In this document: positions 14,029 through 21,082 of the stretch, in pieces
Layout of the letters: the number at the start of each line of letters is the position of its first letter
Position numbering within the stretch: the stretch's first letter is position 1
IMG/VR virus record: IMGVR_UViG_3300011126_000085
Span: 1 to 39,371 of that record
DNA length: 39,371 nt
From: a virus
Strand: one strand, 5' to 3'
Notes under the pieces: generated by a model
Database searches by the model: none
What the model was told of the DNA's origin: nothing
What the model saw: the letters and a program-made list of their open reading frames with translations, nothing else
Made by a program: the position numbers and the translations under genes

Positions 14029-14227
14029 TAGAGCCTACTACTGGCGCGTTCGACCATTCACCGTTTCTCAAACACCTTACATGGCCGTAACCGCAATTTA
14101 TCCAATCAACAGATGATTTAAGTTTGTATTGCTGCTTATAGACAAGATCTATCTTTTCCCCGCACCTTTCGCACCCACCGAAAAAGTCGGCCCCTTTGCC
14201 AGTGCTTTTAATTCTGTAGTCATTCAT
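14021..14227 (-). CDS. zinc-ribbon-like protein, 68 aa
   Basis: Start at MNDYRIKSTGKGADFFGG (14227-14225), just after the upstream stop. CERCGEK gives one CxxC and NCGYGHVRCLRNGEW a second Cys pair with His, consistent with a four-ligand zinc ribbon. Overlaps the RHH-like gene by eight bases. Function unknown. Confidence 0.65.
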   Translation of the reverse strand: MNDYRIKSTGKGADFFGGCERCGEKIDLVYKQQYKLKSSVDWINCGYGHVRCLRNGEWSNAPVVGSNE

Positions 14228-14231
14228 TCTA

Positions 14232-14408
14232 TTAGTCCAAGCCGTATATAATTGCATTTCCTTGCGCTAGCTCTAAATCCCTAGCGGCTCTCAAATCTTT
14301 GGTTTCTTCCCTGTGCTGCTCGAACAGCTCGTCAATTTTAGCTTGTACAGATGAGTCGCCTAAATCTCTTTGCTTTATTAAAAGATTCATTTTATCAATT
14401 GTAGTCAT
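14232..14408 (-). CDS. 58-aa helical protein, unknown
   Basis: Start MTTIDKMNLLIKQRDLGDSS at 14408-14406 after GGAGC. The frame upstream of it crosses a promoter and is not expected to be translated. Two charged helices, no Cys. Follows two candidate promoters (14507-14548 and TTGCGT-17-TATAGT at 14442-14470). Confidence 0.6.
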   Translation of the reverse strand: MTTIDKMNLLIKQRDLGDSSVQAKIDELFEQHREETKDLRAARDLELAQGNAIIYGLD

Positions 14409-14441
14409 TTTGTTTTGCTCCGTTGTTGTCTTAGTAAGGTA

Positions 14442-14470
14442 ACTATAGCCAAGTGTTTCCGGTAACGCAA
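14442..14470 (-). promoter_or_regulatory. sigma70-like promoter
   Basis: Minus strand TTGCGT, 17 bp, TATAGT, upstream of the 58-aa gene. It lacks the repeated 16-bp box. Confidence 0.45.
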
Positions 14471-14506
14471 GCAACAAATCATAAAATGTAAAAATAATTT
14501 AACCAA

Positions 14507-14548
14507 ACCATAAGTCCGGCATAGTTTCCATCTGTGACATTACGCGCC
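14507..14548 (-). promoter_or_regulatory. promoter module, divergent copy near 14.5 kb
   Basis: Minus strand box GGCGCGTAATGTCACA (14548-14533), 20 bp, TATGGT (14512-14507). Begins at the stop codon of the NinG gene. Confidence 0.5.
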
Positions 14549-15198
14549 TAGTTTAACTTTGACTCTATCGCCCTATTTCTAGCACTAAGCCACTTTCTGC
14601 ATCGCTTGTAGTCGTCGTCTGAATATCTAACGATTCGAACGCGCTCTAAGCGACTGATAATTGTATCGAAATTATCACCATGCTTTAGCTTGAGGCCTTC
14701 TGTATAGCCTCTGGTGTTCATTGCGCCGTGAATGTTACCTGACAGCTCTTTATTGCATCTTTTGTTGTCCTGAAGGTTTACGTTAAGCGTGTTCAATACC
14801 AAATCAGAACGAGCGCCGCGCGTATAGTAGTGACCAGCGGCAAAGTCTGAGTTATTCGATTCTGACCACTTTTTACCGCAGCTTATACACTCCGGGGTTA
14901 TTCCGGCCCGGCTGCACCGCAGTATCTCTTCCAGCTTTATCCAGCGATTAAAAGCATTCTGAGTCAGATTTTTCTGTGACTTACCCTTACTTACACCCCA
15001 CTGACTAGCTAGCTGCTTTGTTCGCTTCTTGTACTCTCTGCGTGCGGTTTTGCGAACCTTTTCAGCGTTAGTCTTGCCGTCCTTAGTTCTAACCCACGCC
15101 GTCGCGTGCTCGATTGTACAGAACGTGCCAGCCCGGACGGTTATCCACTCTGTAGAATACTCCTTGCAGTGCTTGCACTTGCGCTTACTTACTGCCAT
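14548..15198 (-). CDS. ninG: NinG/Rap recombination endonuclease, 216 aa
   Basis: Start placed at MAVSKRKCKHCKEYSTEW (15198-15196); the longer frame would run through the upstream gene. CKHCKEY with a later Cys forms an N-terminal zinc knuckle; a basic helix follows (AEKVRKTARREYKKRTKQLA); ECISCGKKW, AAGHYYTRGARSDLVLNTLN and NVNLQDNKRCNKELSGN are the conserved NinG/Rap blocks. Lambda Rap is a Holliday-junction/D-loop endonuclease aiding RecA- or Red-type recombination. Together with the annealing protein, Gp157 and SSB it forms the recombination set. Family call is firm. Confidence 0.9.
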   Translation of the reverse strand: MAVSKRKCKHCKEYSTEWITVRAGTFCTIEHATAWVRTKDGKTNAEKVRKTARREYKKRTKQLASQWGVSKGKSQKNLTQNAFNRWIKLEEILRCSRAGITPECISCGKKWSESNNSDFAAGHYYTRGARSDLVLNTLNVNLQDNKRCNKELSGNIHGAMNTRGYTEGLKLKHGDNFDTIISRLERVRIVRYSDDDYKRCRKWLSARNRAIESKLN

Positions 15199-15380
15199 AC
15201 AGAAACAAGAAAACCGATCGGGATTGCAAAAAACGAAGCGCCAGCAATCGCCGCAAAAAGCCACATACCGAAATTGCCAAGCCTAGCAATAATGCCAGCC
15301 AAACAGATGACTATGAGCAGTACAATTGCTCCAGTTCCAGCTATTTGCTGCCCTAAATCTAAAATATCACACCCGTTCAT
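15189..15380 (-). CDS. small two-helix membrane protein, 63 aa
   Basis: Start MNGCDILDLGQQ at 15380-15378 after GAGGTG. Two hydrophobic helices (GAIVLLIVICLAGIIARL and MWLFAAIAGASFFAIPIGFL) joined by a short turn; no charged tail. Overlaps the NinG start by ten bases. An inner-membrane protein, perhaps superinfection exclusion; role unknown. Confidence 0.65.
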   Translation of the reverse strand: MNGCDILDLGQQIAGTGAIVLLIVICLAGIIARLGNFGMWLFAAIAGASFFAIPIGFLVSVWQ

Positions 15381-15411
15381 ACACACCTCAAAAGAAGCTC
15401 ATTAGCTCCTG

Positions 15412-15759
15412 TTACGTTATATACCCATTTCTAGGCTGTTGAGCCTTCTGCCAACTTAACTCAGAGCGCCATGCTTCAAATTTCCACTCACGCTGTTTAA
15501 GATTCCACCGGCACTTCTCTTCAGCCGCTACAGCCTCACGCAACCCCTCAAGAACTGCAATATAATCATTATGCCGCCTAGCGTACTCTTCTCGACTAGC
15601 CGCGCTCTTGTATCGCTCCGGGTTTTCTATCTCGGCCTCAGCCGCCAATAGTGCCAGCTTGCTCTGCCTAAAGTGCTCAAGATACGTTCTTTGCGCCTTG
15701 GCGTTGCTAAATGCCTCAACTAACCGTTCTATGTCGGCTAACCATTCGTATTGTTCCAT
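15412..15759 (-). CDS. 115-aa charged helical protein, unknown
   Basis: All-helical with long charged heptads (YLEHFRQSKLALLAAEAEIE; YIAVLEGLREAVAAEEKCRW; REWKFEAWRSELSWQKAQQ). The layout resembles a small protein often seen next to recombination genes in phages but with no assigned function. Ribosome site is a run of eight G on the minus strand, beginning right after a cassette palindrome, so its mRNA must pass through that palindrome. Confidence 0.7.
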   Translation of the reverse strand: MEQYEWLADIERLVEAFSNAKAQRTYLEHFRQSKLALLAAEAEIENPERYKSAASREEYARRHNDYIAVLEGLREAVAAEEKCRWNLKQREWKFEAWRSELSWQKAQQPRNGYIT

Positions 15760-15769
15760 CTACCCCCCC

Positions 15770-15820
15770 CAATAACACACGCCAGCACGAGACCTTCGGC
15801 TCGCGTGTGCGGCGTTATGT
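15770..15820 (-). repeat. cassette downstream palindrome, copy 3
   Basis: 51 bp on the minus strand from ACATAACGCCGC to GTGTGTTATTG; 47 bp between ATAAC and GTTAT. Shares GCGAGCCGAAGGTCTC core positions with copies at 18169 and 21463. Can fold as ATAAC/GTTAT, GCC/GGC, GCAC/GTGC and GAG/CTC with unpaired bases on each side. Overlaps the stop of the 58-aa gene. Confidence 0.7.
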
Positions 15821-15991
15821 GTTTTTAGCTGCCTCTAGTAGATAGGCTTTAGCCATTTTGAGGTCATCAACAAAATCTAAGTTTTTAGTATCTTCTTGGT
15901 CGCCACAAGTAGCACATGGCACAAACCCCGTTTCTATTTCTTCAAGCGCTCTATCTAAAAGTATTAGAGCGTTGTTTATATTTCCGTTCAT
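15815..15991 (-). CDS. 58-aa protein in cassette 3, unknown
   Basis: Start chosen at MNGNINNALILLDRALEEIE (15991-15989; an ATG also precedes it) after AGGAATTGG. A helical first half and CATCGDQ near residue 26 (CxxC). The stop TAA lies in ACATAACG, the start of the downstream palindrome. Promoter module, leader palindrome, gene and downstream palindrome form a compact unit of about 360 bp. No family recognised. Confidence 0.6.
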   Translation of the reverse strand: MNGNINNALILLDRALEEIETGFVPCATCGDQEDTKNLDFVDDLKMAKAYLLEAAKNT

Positions 15992-16017
15992 CATTCCAAT
16001 TCCTAAATAATTAAAAC

Positions 16018-16079
16018 CACATAACAATTCACTTTGTCAAATACTCGCTGCGGCTCGCACAGCAAAGCTCTTGGTTATC
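16018..16079 (-). repeat. cassette upstream palindrome (leader), copy 3
   Basis: Minus strand GATAACCAAGAGC to AATTGTTATGTGG; 58 bp between ATAAC and GTTAT. Inner arms CTTTG/CAAAG pair. Same boundaries as the copies at 11846 and 18393. Confidence 0.55.
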
Positions 16080-16085
16080 ATTCAA

Positions 16086-16128
16086 ACTATACCAGCAACG
16101 CCGGTTGTTGATATGACGCTTTACGCCA
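16086..16128 (-). promoter_or_regulatory. promoter module, copy near 16.1 kb
   Basis: Minus strand box GGCGTAAAGCGTCATA (16128-16112), 20 bp, TATAGT (16091-16086). Start point expected at the edge of the leader palindrome. Confidence 0.65.
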
Positions 16129-16157
16129 ATATTCCAGATTTCTTTGCACGTCGTTTC

Positions 16158-16196
16158 AACATGTATAGATAATTGTTTTTTCTATACATGTTGATT
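16158..16196. repeat. 13-bp perfect inverted repeat
   Basis: TCAACATGTATAG (16158-16170) and CTATACATGTTGA (16184-16196) around a 13-bp AT-rich loop. No T-run follows on either strand, so it is not a standard terminator. It lies between the stop of the 55-aa gene and a promoter box 30 bp away; a protein-binding or cruciform site is likely. Confidence 0.7.
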
Positions 16197-16201
16197 TACT
16201 G

Positions 16202-16369
16202 CTAAATAATCTGCTTGCGTATCAACTGCCAGCCGTGGCAATTTGCACAATATAGCAGCCCTACGCTCTGATAAAATATTGCGCCCGTGCCAATAAGCTG
16301 GTGGTCGCAAGCGCACTCTCTTGGATTAATCGCGCCGAATCTCTCAGCGCGGTTTAGTAGGTCAGTCAT
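16202..16369 (-). CDS. 55-aa zinc-finger-like protein, unknown
   Basis: ATG overlaps the ssb stop (TAATG). Starts MTDLLNRAERFGAINPRE; contains CACDH near residue 19 and CANCHGW near 41, a possible Cys/His metal site. Small proteins with this pattern frequently follow phage ssb or recombination genes; role unknown. Confidence 0.6.
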   Translation of the reverse strand: MTDLLNRAERFGAINPRECACDHQLIGTGAIFYQSVGLLYCANCHGWQLIRKQII

Positions 16370-16848
16370 TAACGACGCTGGCCGGGTGGCACTGGTTGCT
16401 GCTGATTGTAACCGCCGTGCTGAATTGGCTGCTGTGGCGCGTAGCCTTGCGGTGGCTGGTACTGCGGTTGCTGTGCTTGCTGAGGCGCTTGCTGGTAATT
16501 CTGCTGCGGCGCTGCCATTTGGCCGTTAGGAATCGGCGAATGTGTATAGCCAAGGTCACAATCAATCATTTCTAAACTGAAAGACGGCCCGTTTTGCCCA
16601 TCAAACTGCTTAATTTTCAACTGCTTACAACTTATCTCAATAACCGAACCCTCAGTTAGAACGTCACGATAGTATTGAATTTGTTGCGGTGCCTTGGCAA
16701 AAATAACACCTTCGTAATTTGTCCAAGCCTTTTGCTTCGTCTCCCGGTCGTAATACTGCTCACCAAGACGAATACCAAAGCCGATAGATTCACCCGCTTG
16801 AAACTCGCTAGCCGGTTTGTTTAATTTTCCTGTGATTGAATGTGCCAT
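16369..16848 (-). CDS. ssb: single-stranded DNA-binding protein, 159 aa
   Basis: Residues 1-105 form an OB-fold-type domain (ITGKLNKPASEFQAGESIGF, YEGVIFAKAPQQIQYYRDVL, SVIEISCKQLKIKQFDGQNG) as in phage SSB-like proteins. The tail (about 105-159) is Gln/Pro/Gly/Tyr-rich and disordered. It ends PVPPGQRR: the acidic DDDIPF-type tip that host SSB uses to recruit partners is absent. Ribosome site AGGAGTT. Lies with Gp157 and the annealing protein, consistent with replication/recombination. SSB assignment is good but not based on an exact motif. Confidence 0.72.
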   Translation of the reverse strand: MAHSITGKLNKPASEFQAGESIGFGIRLGEQYYDRETKQKAWTNYEGVIFAKAPQQIQYYRDVLTEGSVIEISCKQLKIKQFDGQNGPSFSLEMIDCDLGYTHSPIPNGQMAAPQQNYQQAPQQAQQPQYQPPQGYAPQQPIQHGGYNQQQPVPPGQRR

Positions 16849-16856
16849 TATAACTC

Positions 16857-17345
16857 CTACTTAATTGTGATAGACGGCTTTGATTCGCCAACGCTAGCGC
16901 CTTCGACTTGCTCGCCATTTTTTAAATCAGATAACAATGCTTTCTTGTCAACTGAGCTGCTTACTTTTATAGATAAATACTTCTCGGGAATACATGACTC
17001 ATCACTAATGACAAGCAGAGGCTTTGGCTTTCCATAGGATACAGATATAACACCATCGTCCGCTTTTGTTATCTCTGAACTCTTCATTCCTTCGCTTAAA
17101 TACTGCTTAAGCCTATCAATGTGAGCCTCGTACTGTTTTCTTTTTGCTGAAAGTCTGGCTTCTTCAGCTTTAACAGAATCAATAAATCCGGATAGGTTTC
17201 GCATAAAGTAGGCGATATTCACGGCTTTTTGCTTAAAGTCCAACTCAATCGCCGCAATAGCTTCCGCAACCTCCTCAGGAGTAGCGCCGTCATTTAGAGC
17301 GTCTTCAGCCTGCTTCATACAATCGCTTAACTGATAAAGATTCAT
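16857..17345 (-). CDS. Gp157-family protein, 162 aa
   Basis: Matches the siphovirus Gp157 pattern: MNLYQLSDCMKQAEDALNDG, a coiled-coil centre (DFKQKAVNIAYFMRNL, EEARLSAKRKQYEAHIDRLK), YLSEGMKSSEI, then ISVSYGKPKPLLVISDESCI with PEKYLSIKVSSSVDKKALLS and a C-terminal GEQVEGA. Gp157 proteins accompany phage SSB and annealing genes; a resistance or recombination role has been proposed but is not settled. ATGA overlap with the annealing gene. Confidence 0.88.
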   Translation of the reverse strand: MNLYQLSDCMKQAEDALNDGATPEEVAEAIAAIELDFKQKAVNIAYFMRNLSGFIDSVKAEEARLSAKRKQYEAHIDRLKQYLSEGMKSSEITKADDGVISVSYGKPKPLLVISDESCIPEKYLSIKVSSSVDKKALLSDLKNGEQVEGASVGESKPSITIK

Positions 17346-18103
17346 TCTGACACCTCAAATTCTTCTTTTTTCTTGAAGTACATCTTGTTTAGCGGATCTT
17401 TTTCTAATTCAGAGTCAAGACCAAGTACAGGAGCCTTTCTGTCTATCATTGCTGCCTTTAGTCCATAAACCCTTGAGACCGCTTCAAAATTTGGCGACAT
17501 ATCCATTGCCTTAACCCCATCATCTACATCACTACGGAAGACTAGCAGCTGCTTCTCGTACTCGGCGTCATTATCATCCGCCTTCTTTAAGCTGTTTTCC
17601 GTCTCTGCCGCACTAACATAGTGAGCATCATCAAAAAGACCCATGTAAACATCAGCGCAAACCCCTAAAAGCGAAAGGCATTTTTTTAGAGCGTCGGTGA
17701 CAGATTTCTTTGGAGCTTCATTGTCTATGATCATTTTTGATCCATCAGACTTCATATAGCGAAACTTTGTATGACCGTACTGCTGAATAGTGTTACTTCT
17801 GTCTCCGTGCCACAAAGTCAACAGTAGCGTATGGTTTTGCTCCCACACGATAGAATCACCATCTTTTAGAATTTCTTTTTTTCCGTCATTAACAATCATT
17901 ACCGGCTTGGTATTATCGTAGCGCTCAGAATCAATGGCGTAACCCCAAGCCTCACCGATTGGCCCTAATGCCTCAGTTGCTAGCTTTACCATATACAAAC
18001 CATTAACCGAAGTTTGCTTATTGCCGTCAACGTTTGCGTTCTGAGTGTAGCTTCTATCTGTTTTTGGTATTGAAGACCAAATGCGTAAATTTTCTTTTTT
18101 CAT
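17342..18103 (-). CDS. single-strand annealing protein, Rad52-like, 253 aa
   Basis: N-terminal region KKENLRIWSSIPKTDRSYTQ, TSVNGLYMVKLATEALGPIG and EAWGYAIDSERYD fits Rad52/DUF1071-like phage annealing proteins, and DNEAPKKSVTDALKKCLSLL is the Asp-x-x-Lys-x-x-x-Asp-Ala-Leu/Lys motif seen in such proteins. These pair complementary DNA strands for recombination-linked replication. The C-terminal 80 residues are charged and variable. Expressed from its own promoter module and followed by Gp157 and ssb. Family is likely; the exact clade is not certain. Confidence 0.65.
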   Translation of the reverse strand: MKKENLRIWSSIPKTDRSYTQNANVDGNKQTSVNGLYMVKLATEALGPIGEAWGYAIDSERYDNTKPVMIVNDGKKEILKDGDSIVWEQNHTLLLTLWHGDRSNTIQQYGHTKFRYMKSDGSKMIIDNEAPKKSVTDALKKCLSLLGVCADVYMGLFDDAHYVSAAETENSLKKADDNDAEYEKQLLVFRSDVDDGVKAMDMSPNFEAVSRVYGLKAAMIDRKAPVLGLDSELEKDPLNKMYFKKKEEFEVSE

Positions 18104-18124
18104 ATCATCCCCCTGTTTTTCTTT

Positions 18125-18167
18125 ATTCTATCAACTGACAACGTATATAGTTAGGACATTTCAGGCC
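18125..18167 (-). promoter_or_regulatory. promoter module, copy near 18.15 kb
   Basis: Minus strand box GGCCTGAAATGTCCTA (18167-18152), 21 bp, TAGAAT (18130-18125). Abuts the downstream palindrome of cassette 2 and drives the annealing protein operon. Confidence 0.65.
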
Positions 18168-18168
18168 T

Positions 18169-18219
18169 ATATAACACACGAGTGCATGAGACCTTCAGCT
18201 CACGACTCCGGCGTTATGT
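18169..18219 (-). repeat. cassette downstream palindrome, copy 2
   Basis: 51 bp on the minus strand from ACATAACGCCGG to GTGTGTTATAT; 47 bp between ATAAC and GTTAT. Inner stems GAGT/ACTC and TGAG/CTCA with the same AAGGTCTC core as copy 3. Overlaps the stop of the 54-aa gene. Confidence 0.7.
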
Positions 18220-18378
18220 TCTTTTGAATAATCCAGCACCCCAAAATACAATTGCCGTCACCGTAGCCCAGTACAGCATTTGAAACGTCTCAATATAGTT
18301 AGCCTGTTCCGCAAGCCATGTCTGATGCGCCCAGCTTCCTATGCCCATCATCAGTATCAGAAATATTGCCCTCAGCAT
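18214..18378 (-). CDS. 54-aa membrane protein in cassette 2, unknown
   Basis: ATG 18378-18376 after a strong AAGGGGCGAT. Two hydrophobic helices (MLRAIFLILMMGIGSW and MLYWATVTAIVFWGAGLF) and a short basic end FKRT. The stop TAA is part of ACATAACG, start of the downstream palindrome. Alone between promoter module plus leader palindrome and the downstream palindrome. Possible envelope or exclusion role; no family. Confidence 0.65.
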   Translation of the reverse strand: MLRAIFLILMMGIGSWAHQTWLAEQANYIETFQMLYWATVTAIVFWGAGLFKRT

Positions 18379-18392
18379 CTATCGCCCCTTCG

Positions 18393-18452
18393 CACATAAC
18401 AATGCGCTGTAAGTTTATTTCGCTGACGCTTAAAAATAAGCGCCGGGTTATC
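18393..18452 (-). repeat. cassette upstream palindrome (leader), copy 2
   Basis: Minus strand GATAACCCGGCGC to GCGCATTGTTATGTG; 56 bp between ATAAC and GTTAT. Contains the inner hairpin CGCTTATTTTTAAGCG. The predicted transcript would start at its first bases. Confidence 0.6.
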
Positions 18453-18454
18453 TA

Positions 18455-18496
18455 ACTATACCCGCCCTACCTGCCTTGGCTAGGACGGTTTGCGCC
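18455..18496 (-). promoter_or_regulatory. promoter module, copy near 18.5 kb
   Basis: Minus strand box GGCGCAAACCGTCCTA (18496-18481), 20 bp, TATAGT (18460-18455), directly after the P-like gene. Drives the 54-aa cassette gene. Confidence 0.7.
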
Positions 18497-18501
18497 AATG
18501 T

Positions 18502-19179
18502 TTATTCGTCCAGTTGCGCTAAAATGCCTTTCATCTTCTGTTGTCTTTCGATTTTGTACTTAGACTTGTACTCCTCCGAATAAGCTGACTCATATTCCTT
18601 CGGGAGCGCTTTAGGAATCGCTTGGTAAAGATCTTCGCCTGAAAACACCCTACGACATACAATGTCATAGTTTCGCTCGTACAGAGCGTTATAGTCCCTC
18701 TCGTTCATCTTCATAAAGTCAAAACTTGGTATTTCTTGACCAGCAACATAAACGGCGGGATGTGACCAGTTCACAACCTCGCCAGATTTCAGCCTGTGTC
18801 GATTTACCGCGTACTGTCGCGCGGCTGTTGCTGCGTCAGGGAGTCCGTATGCTTCTAGCGATGGCTTGCACCAGCTAAGGAACTTACCCACCGATGGCAT
18901 AAAGTCACAATTTTCAAGCCGTGCTCTAGCCATGCCCATTTTGATCATTGACGTGTTTGTCACGCCCTGTTCAATCATTCCTCGAGTCATTTGCTGCTTG
19001 TAGCTGTCAATCTCCTTCTGGTTTTTAAGATTATGCTGCCAGCCCGGAAAGATTGACTTCAATGACTCAAATGCGCTATCAACGACACGTTTTGCGTTTT
19101 CGTTAACTTCGATACTTTCTTGATTCGATTGTCGTGCTTGATCCATCGCACCGGTTATCAGTTTTCTAACGTGATTCAT
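18502..19179 (-). CDS. replication protein P-like helicase loader, 225 aa
   Basis: The central part FPGWQHNLKNQKEIDSYKQQ, IKMGMARARLENCDFMPSVG and KFLSWCKPS fits the lambda P family, which loads host DnaB helicase at the phage origin. It lies right after an initiator-like gene, as O and P do in lambda. N-terminal helix and C-terminal region are variable (a charged end, KYKIERQQKMKGILAQ). Length near lambda P (233). ATGA-type overlap with the upstream small gene; GGAGAAAA before the ATG. Confidence 0.75.
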   Translation of the reverse strand: MNHVRKLITGAMDQARQSNQESIEVNENAKRVVDSAFESLKSIFPGWQHNLKNQKEIDSYKQQMTRGMIEQGVTNTSMIKMGMARARLENCDFMPSVGKFLSWCKPSLEAYGLPDAATAARQYAVNRHRLKSGEVVNWSHPAVYVAGQEIPSFDFMKMNERDYNALYERNYDIVCRRVFSGEDLYQAIPKALPKEYESAYSEEYKSKYKIERQQKMKGILAQLDE

Positions 19180-19382
19180 TTTAATTTTCTCCGCTGTCGT
19201 CCCTGTTTTACTAATTCGTCCGCTGTCTGTTTTTTTAGTCTAAGTCTAACGCCGTCGGCCGACATACCCACTAACGCGCTAATCTGTTTTACAGTTAGTG
19301 ATTTACCGCCAACTGTGAACGTCTGGATATTCCGTCGTGACTTTCTGGAAATAGGTTTTAGATCGTATGTTGTGAATATCAT
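19176..19382 (-). CDS. 68-aa helix-turn-helix-like protein
   Basis: Contains SLTVKQISALVGMSADGVRL followed by RLKKQTADELVKQG, an HTH unit of the modular homing-nuclease type, flanked by very basic ends (SRKSRRN, GRQRRKLK). No nuclease motif. Located between initiator and loader genes with overlaps on both sides. Likely DNA-binding; could regulate replication or be a remnant of an endonuclease. Confidence 0.6.
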   Translation of the reverse strand: MIFTTYDLKPISRKSRRNIQTFTVGGKSLTVKQISALVGMSADGVRLRLKKQTADELVKQGRQRRKLK

Positions 19383-20185
19383 CAGAACGTATCCCCTATG
19401 TTTTTTGTCCAGTCTGAGTCAGGGTTGTAGTTGCCGTTATTTGCAGAAACACCAGTCTTAACACAGTCGTACCATTCTGATTTTAGTCCAGCCCAGCCCC
19501 GCGACACCTGCTCTGTAAAAGACTGGTCAACAGTAAGACCATGGTCTATCAGTATCTGCAAATGCTTCTCGATATCTCTGTGTGCCAAGTCAGAGTCAGA
19601 AGCCCCCTTCTTCACTCTGTGCTTGCACCACTCTTTCAGGATTTCATCAGAGGCTTGGTTAATCAGATTGAAATCAGATTTACGGATCTTGTCGAATAAT
19701 GACTCAGCTTTCGTCTTTCGTTTAGGCTTTGCCGGTGCGGTAGCAACGCCTGTATTTATATCTGTAGTAGTCTCTGTTGTAATCTCTGTAGATGATTGTC
19801 GTATTCCTGCACTCTTGTATGCTGGTTTACTAACATCTAGTTTGCTGGTTTCCCGCATACTGGATTCGGCAAATCCACACAACTGTAAAAGTGCTTTAAA
19901 ATCAACGCGATAGTACAACTTACAAGGAACTCCCTGCTTCTTTTCTTGGAGTACGCCGATATTATTTAGCCTTGCCCTTGCCGTTTCTTGTTCGCAACGA
20001 GTTAGGCCGGTTTCCTCCTCCCATTCCTTCGCTGTTTTATAAAACCATCCGTCCGGGTCACTGGTTCGCTTTGACCAGTAAACAGCCTGAGAAAGCATTA
20101 GAGCGCCAGTTATCCCGCAACCGAGAGAAACAAAGCCACGCTGAAATGCGATAGGTCGGTCAAATACCGAAGTTGGGTCAATCAT
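19382..20185 (-). CDS. replication initiator-like protein (O-like), 267 aa
   Basis: N-terminal winged-helix region (FVSLGCGITGALMLSQAVYW, WFYKTAKEWEEETGLTRCEQ, ARARLNNIGVLQEKKQGVPC) of the type found in phage replication proteins and in lambda O-like initiators. A Thr-rich linker (EITTETTTDI) and basic stretch (KPKRKTKAES) lead to a helical C-terminal domain ending WTKNIGDTF, possibly the loader-binding part. By analogy with lambda the origin may lie within this gene; the low-complexity linker DNA (about 19745-19795) and paired GCTGGTTT repeats near 19825-19850 are candidates, weakly. Confidence 0.7.
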   Translation of the reverse strand: MIDPTSVFDRPIAFQRGFVSLGCGITGALMLSQAVYWSKRTSDPDGWFYKTAKEWEEETGLTRCEQETARARLNNIGVLQEKKQGVPCKLYYRVDFKALLQLCGFAESSMRETSKLDVSKPAYKSAGIRQSSTEITTETTTDINTGVATAPAKPKRKTKAESLFDKIRKSDFNLINQASDEILKEWCKHRVKKGASDSDLAHRDIEKHLQILIDHGLTVDQSFTEQVSRGWAGLKSEWYDCVKTGVSANNGNYNPDSDWTKNIGDTF

Positions 20186-20224
20186 TTTGTAACCTCTAAA
20201 ATTGTTCTCTTAGTCATTCTCGTC

Positions 20225-20277
20225 AAAGAATTGCCCCGGCAGTTGACGCTACCGGGGCGTGACGCAAGAGGAACGTC
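20225..20277. repeat. double-hairpin element, copy 1
   Basis: Plus strand GCCCCGG/CCGGGGC (20233-20239 with 20252-20258), then GACG-CAAGAGGAA-CGTC (20261-20277). Similar tandem hairpins occur at 21138-21182. On the minus strand the first hairpin is followed by AATTCTTT, a poor T-run, so weak termination upstream of the initiator gene is possible. Confidence 0.5.
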
Positions 20278-20319
20278 GTGGGGATTTTGATTATAACGTA
20301 TCAGCTATCAGTATGCCAT

Positions 20320-20709
20320 TTACTCATAGGGATTCTCACCGCGTAGAGCTTTGGCGTTTGCGATAGCGTCGTCGTAGTTTAGCCAAAGGCCGTTACGGAG
20401 GGCGCTTATATCTGAGGAGTCATTATTCCAGCATTCTAAGGTAATGCCAGATTCGTCAAACGGATCGGGTACATAATACTTACTACCCATACTAGGCTCT
20501 TTAACCTCCGGAGCCGGAACCTCAAAGCCGCAAATGTTGCGAGTGCGGGGTTTGAATCGGAATTCAAGACTGCCAAACAGGCAGCATGAAACTTCGTTAG
20601 TAAAGAGTTGTTTCCACTCGCTGTTATTTTTTACTTGCAACCCTTCCGTTATATTCTCTTCAGCCCGCACATTCTCAAGCATTTTTTCAAGTAGTTGTTC
20701 TGTGTTCAT
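20320..20709 (-). CDS. 129-aa phage protein, unknown
   Basis: Contains CGFEVPAPEVKEPSMGSKYY and VPDPFDESGITLECWNNDSS, then a C-terminal helix NYDDAIANAKALRGENPYE. The PAP...G..YYVP...W pattern is shared by many small phage early proteins with no known role. ATGA overlap with the 39-aa gene. The second gene downstream is the initiator. Confidence 0.7.
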   Translation of the reverse strand: MNTEQLLEKMLENVRAEENITEGLQVKNNSEWKQLFTNEVSCCLFGSLEFRFKPRTRNICGFEVPAPEVKEPSMGSKYYVPDPFDESGITLECWNNDSSDISALRNGLWLNYDDAIANAKALRGENPYE

Positions 20710-20825
20710 GCTACTTTCCCTCGTGTCTTTGGCTTCTTCTTGCCTTTTTCAATCTCAGCTATAACTCGCTTAGCTTCTGCAATATCTTGCGGATTGTCTG
20801 TGTCTATGTGTATTGATATTTTCAT
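20706..20825 (-). CDS. 39-aa Lys-rich peptide, unknown
   Basis: ATG 20825-20823 after AAGGGGGAT; starts MKISIHIDTDNPQDIAEAKR and ends in a basic tail (KGKKKPKTRGKVA). A beta strand plus helix plus basic tail. Coupled to the next gene by a four-base overlap. Short but well supported by its ribosome site. Confidence 0.6.
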   Translation of the reverse strand: MKISIHIDTDNPQDIAEAKRVIAEIEKGKKKPKTRGKVA

Positions 20826-20840
20826 TTTTATCCCCCTTGG

Positions 20841-21053
20841 TTACTTAACAGTTAAACAAAAAGTCTGAAGCGCATCCGTCGCGCCTACTCTAGTTAGGTA
20901 CTTGTTTTGTATTGATTCAATCTTTTTACCGATAGCTTCCATATATGCCATTGCCAATTCTTCAGTAAACTGCTCTGGCGTTACGCCGTCAGCCGCCATC
21001 ATATCCGCAGCCCATTGTGCTTTTATTTTTAGATCGTTAGTTAGTTCATCCAT
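20841..21053 (-). CDS. 70-aa helical protein, unknown
   Basis: First gene of the leftward early operon, after a promoter module that contains the shared palindrome. Starts MDELTNDLKIKAQWAADMMA; all-helical, acidic, with one Cys. GAGGGACG before the ATG. No recognised family. Confidence 0.65.
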   Translation of the reverse strand: MDELTNDLKIKAQWAADMMAADGVTPEQFTEELAMAYMEAIGKKIESIQNKYLTRVGATDALQTFCLTVK

Positions 21054-21082
21054 CTTACGTCCCTCGGTTAGTTTGTGAGTTA

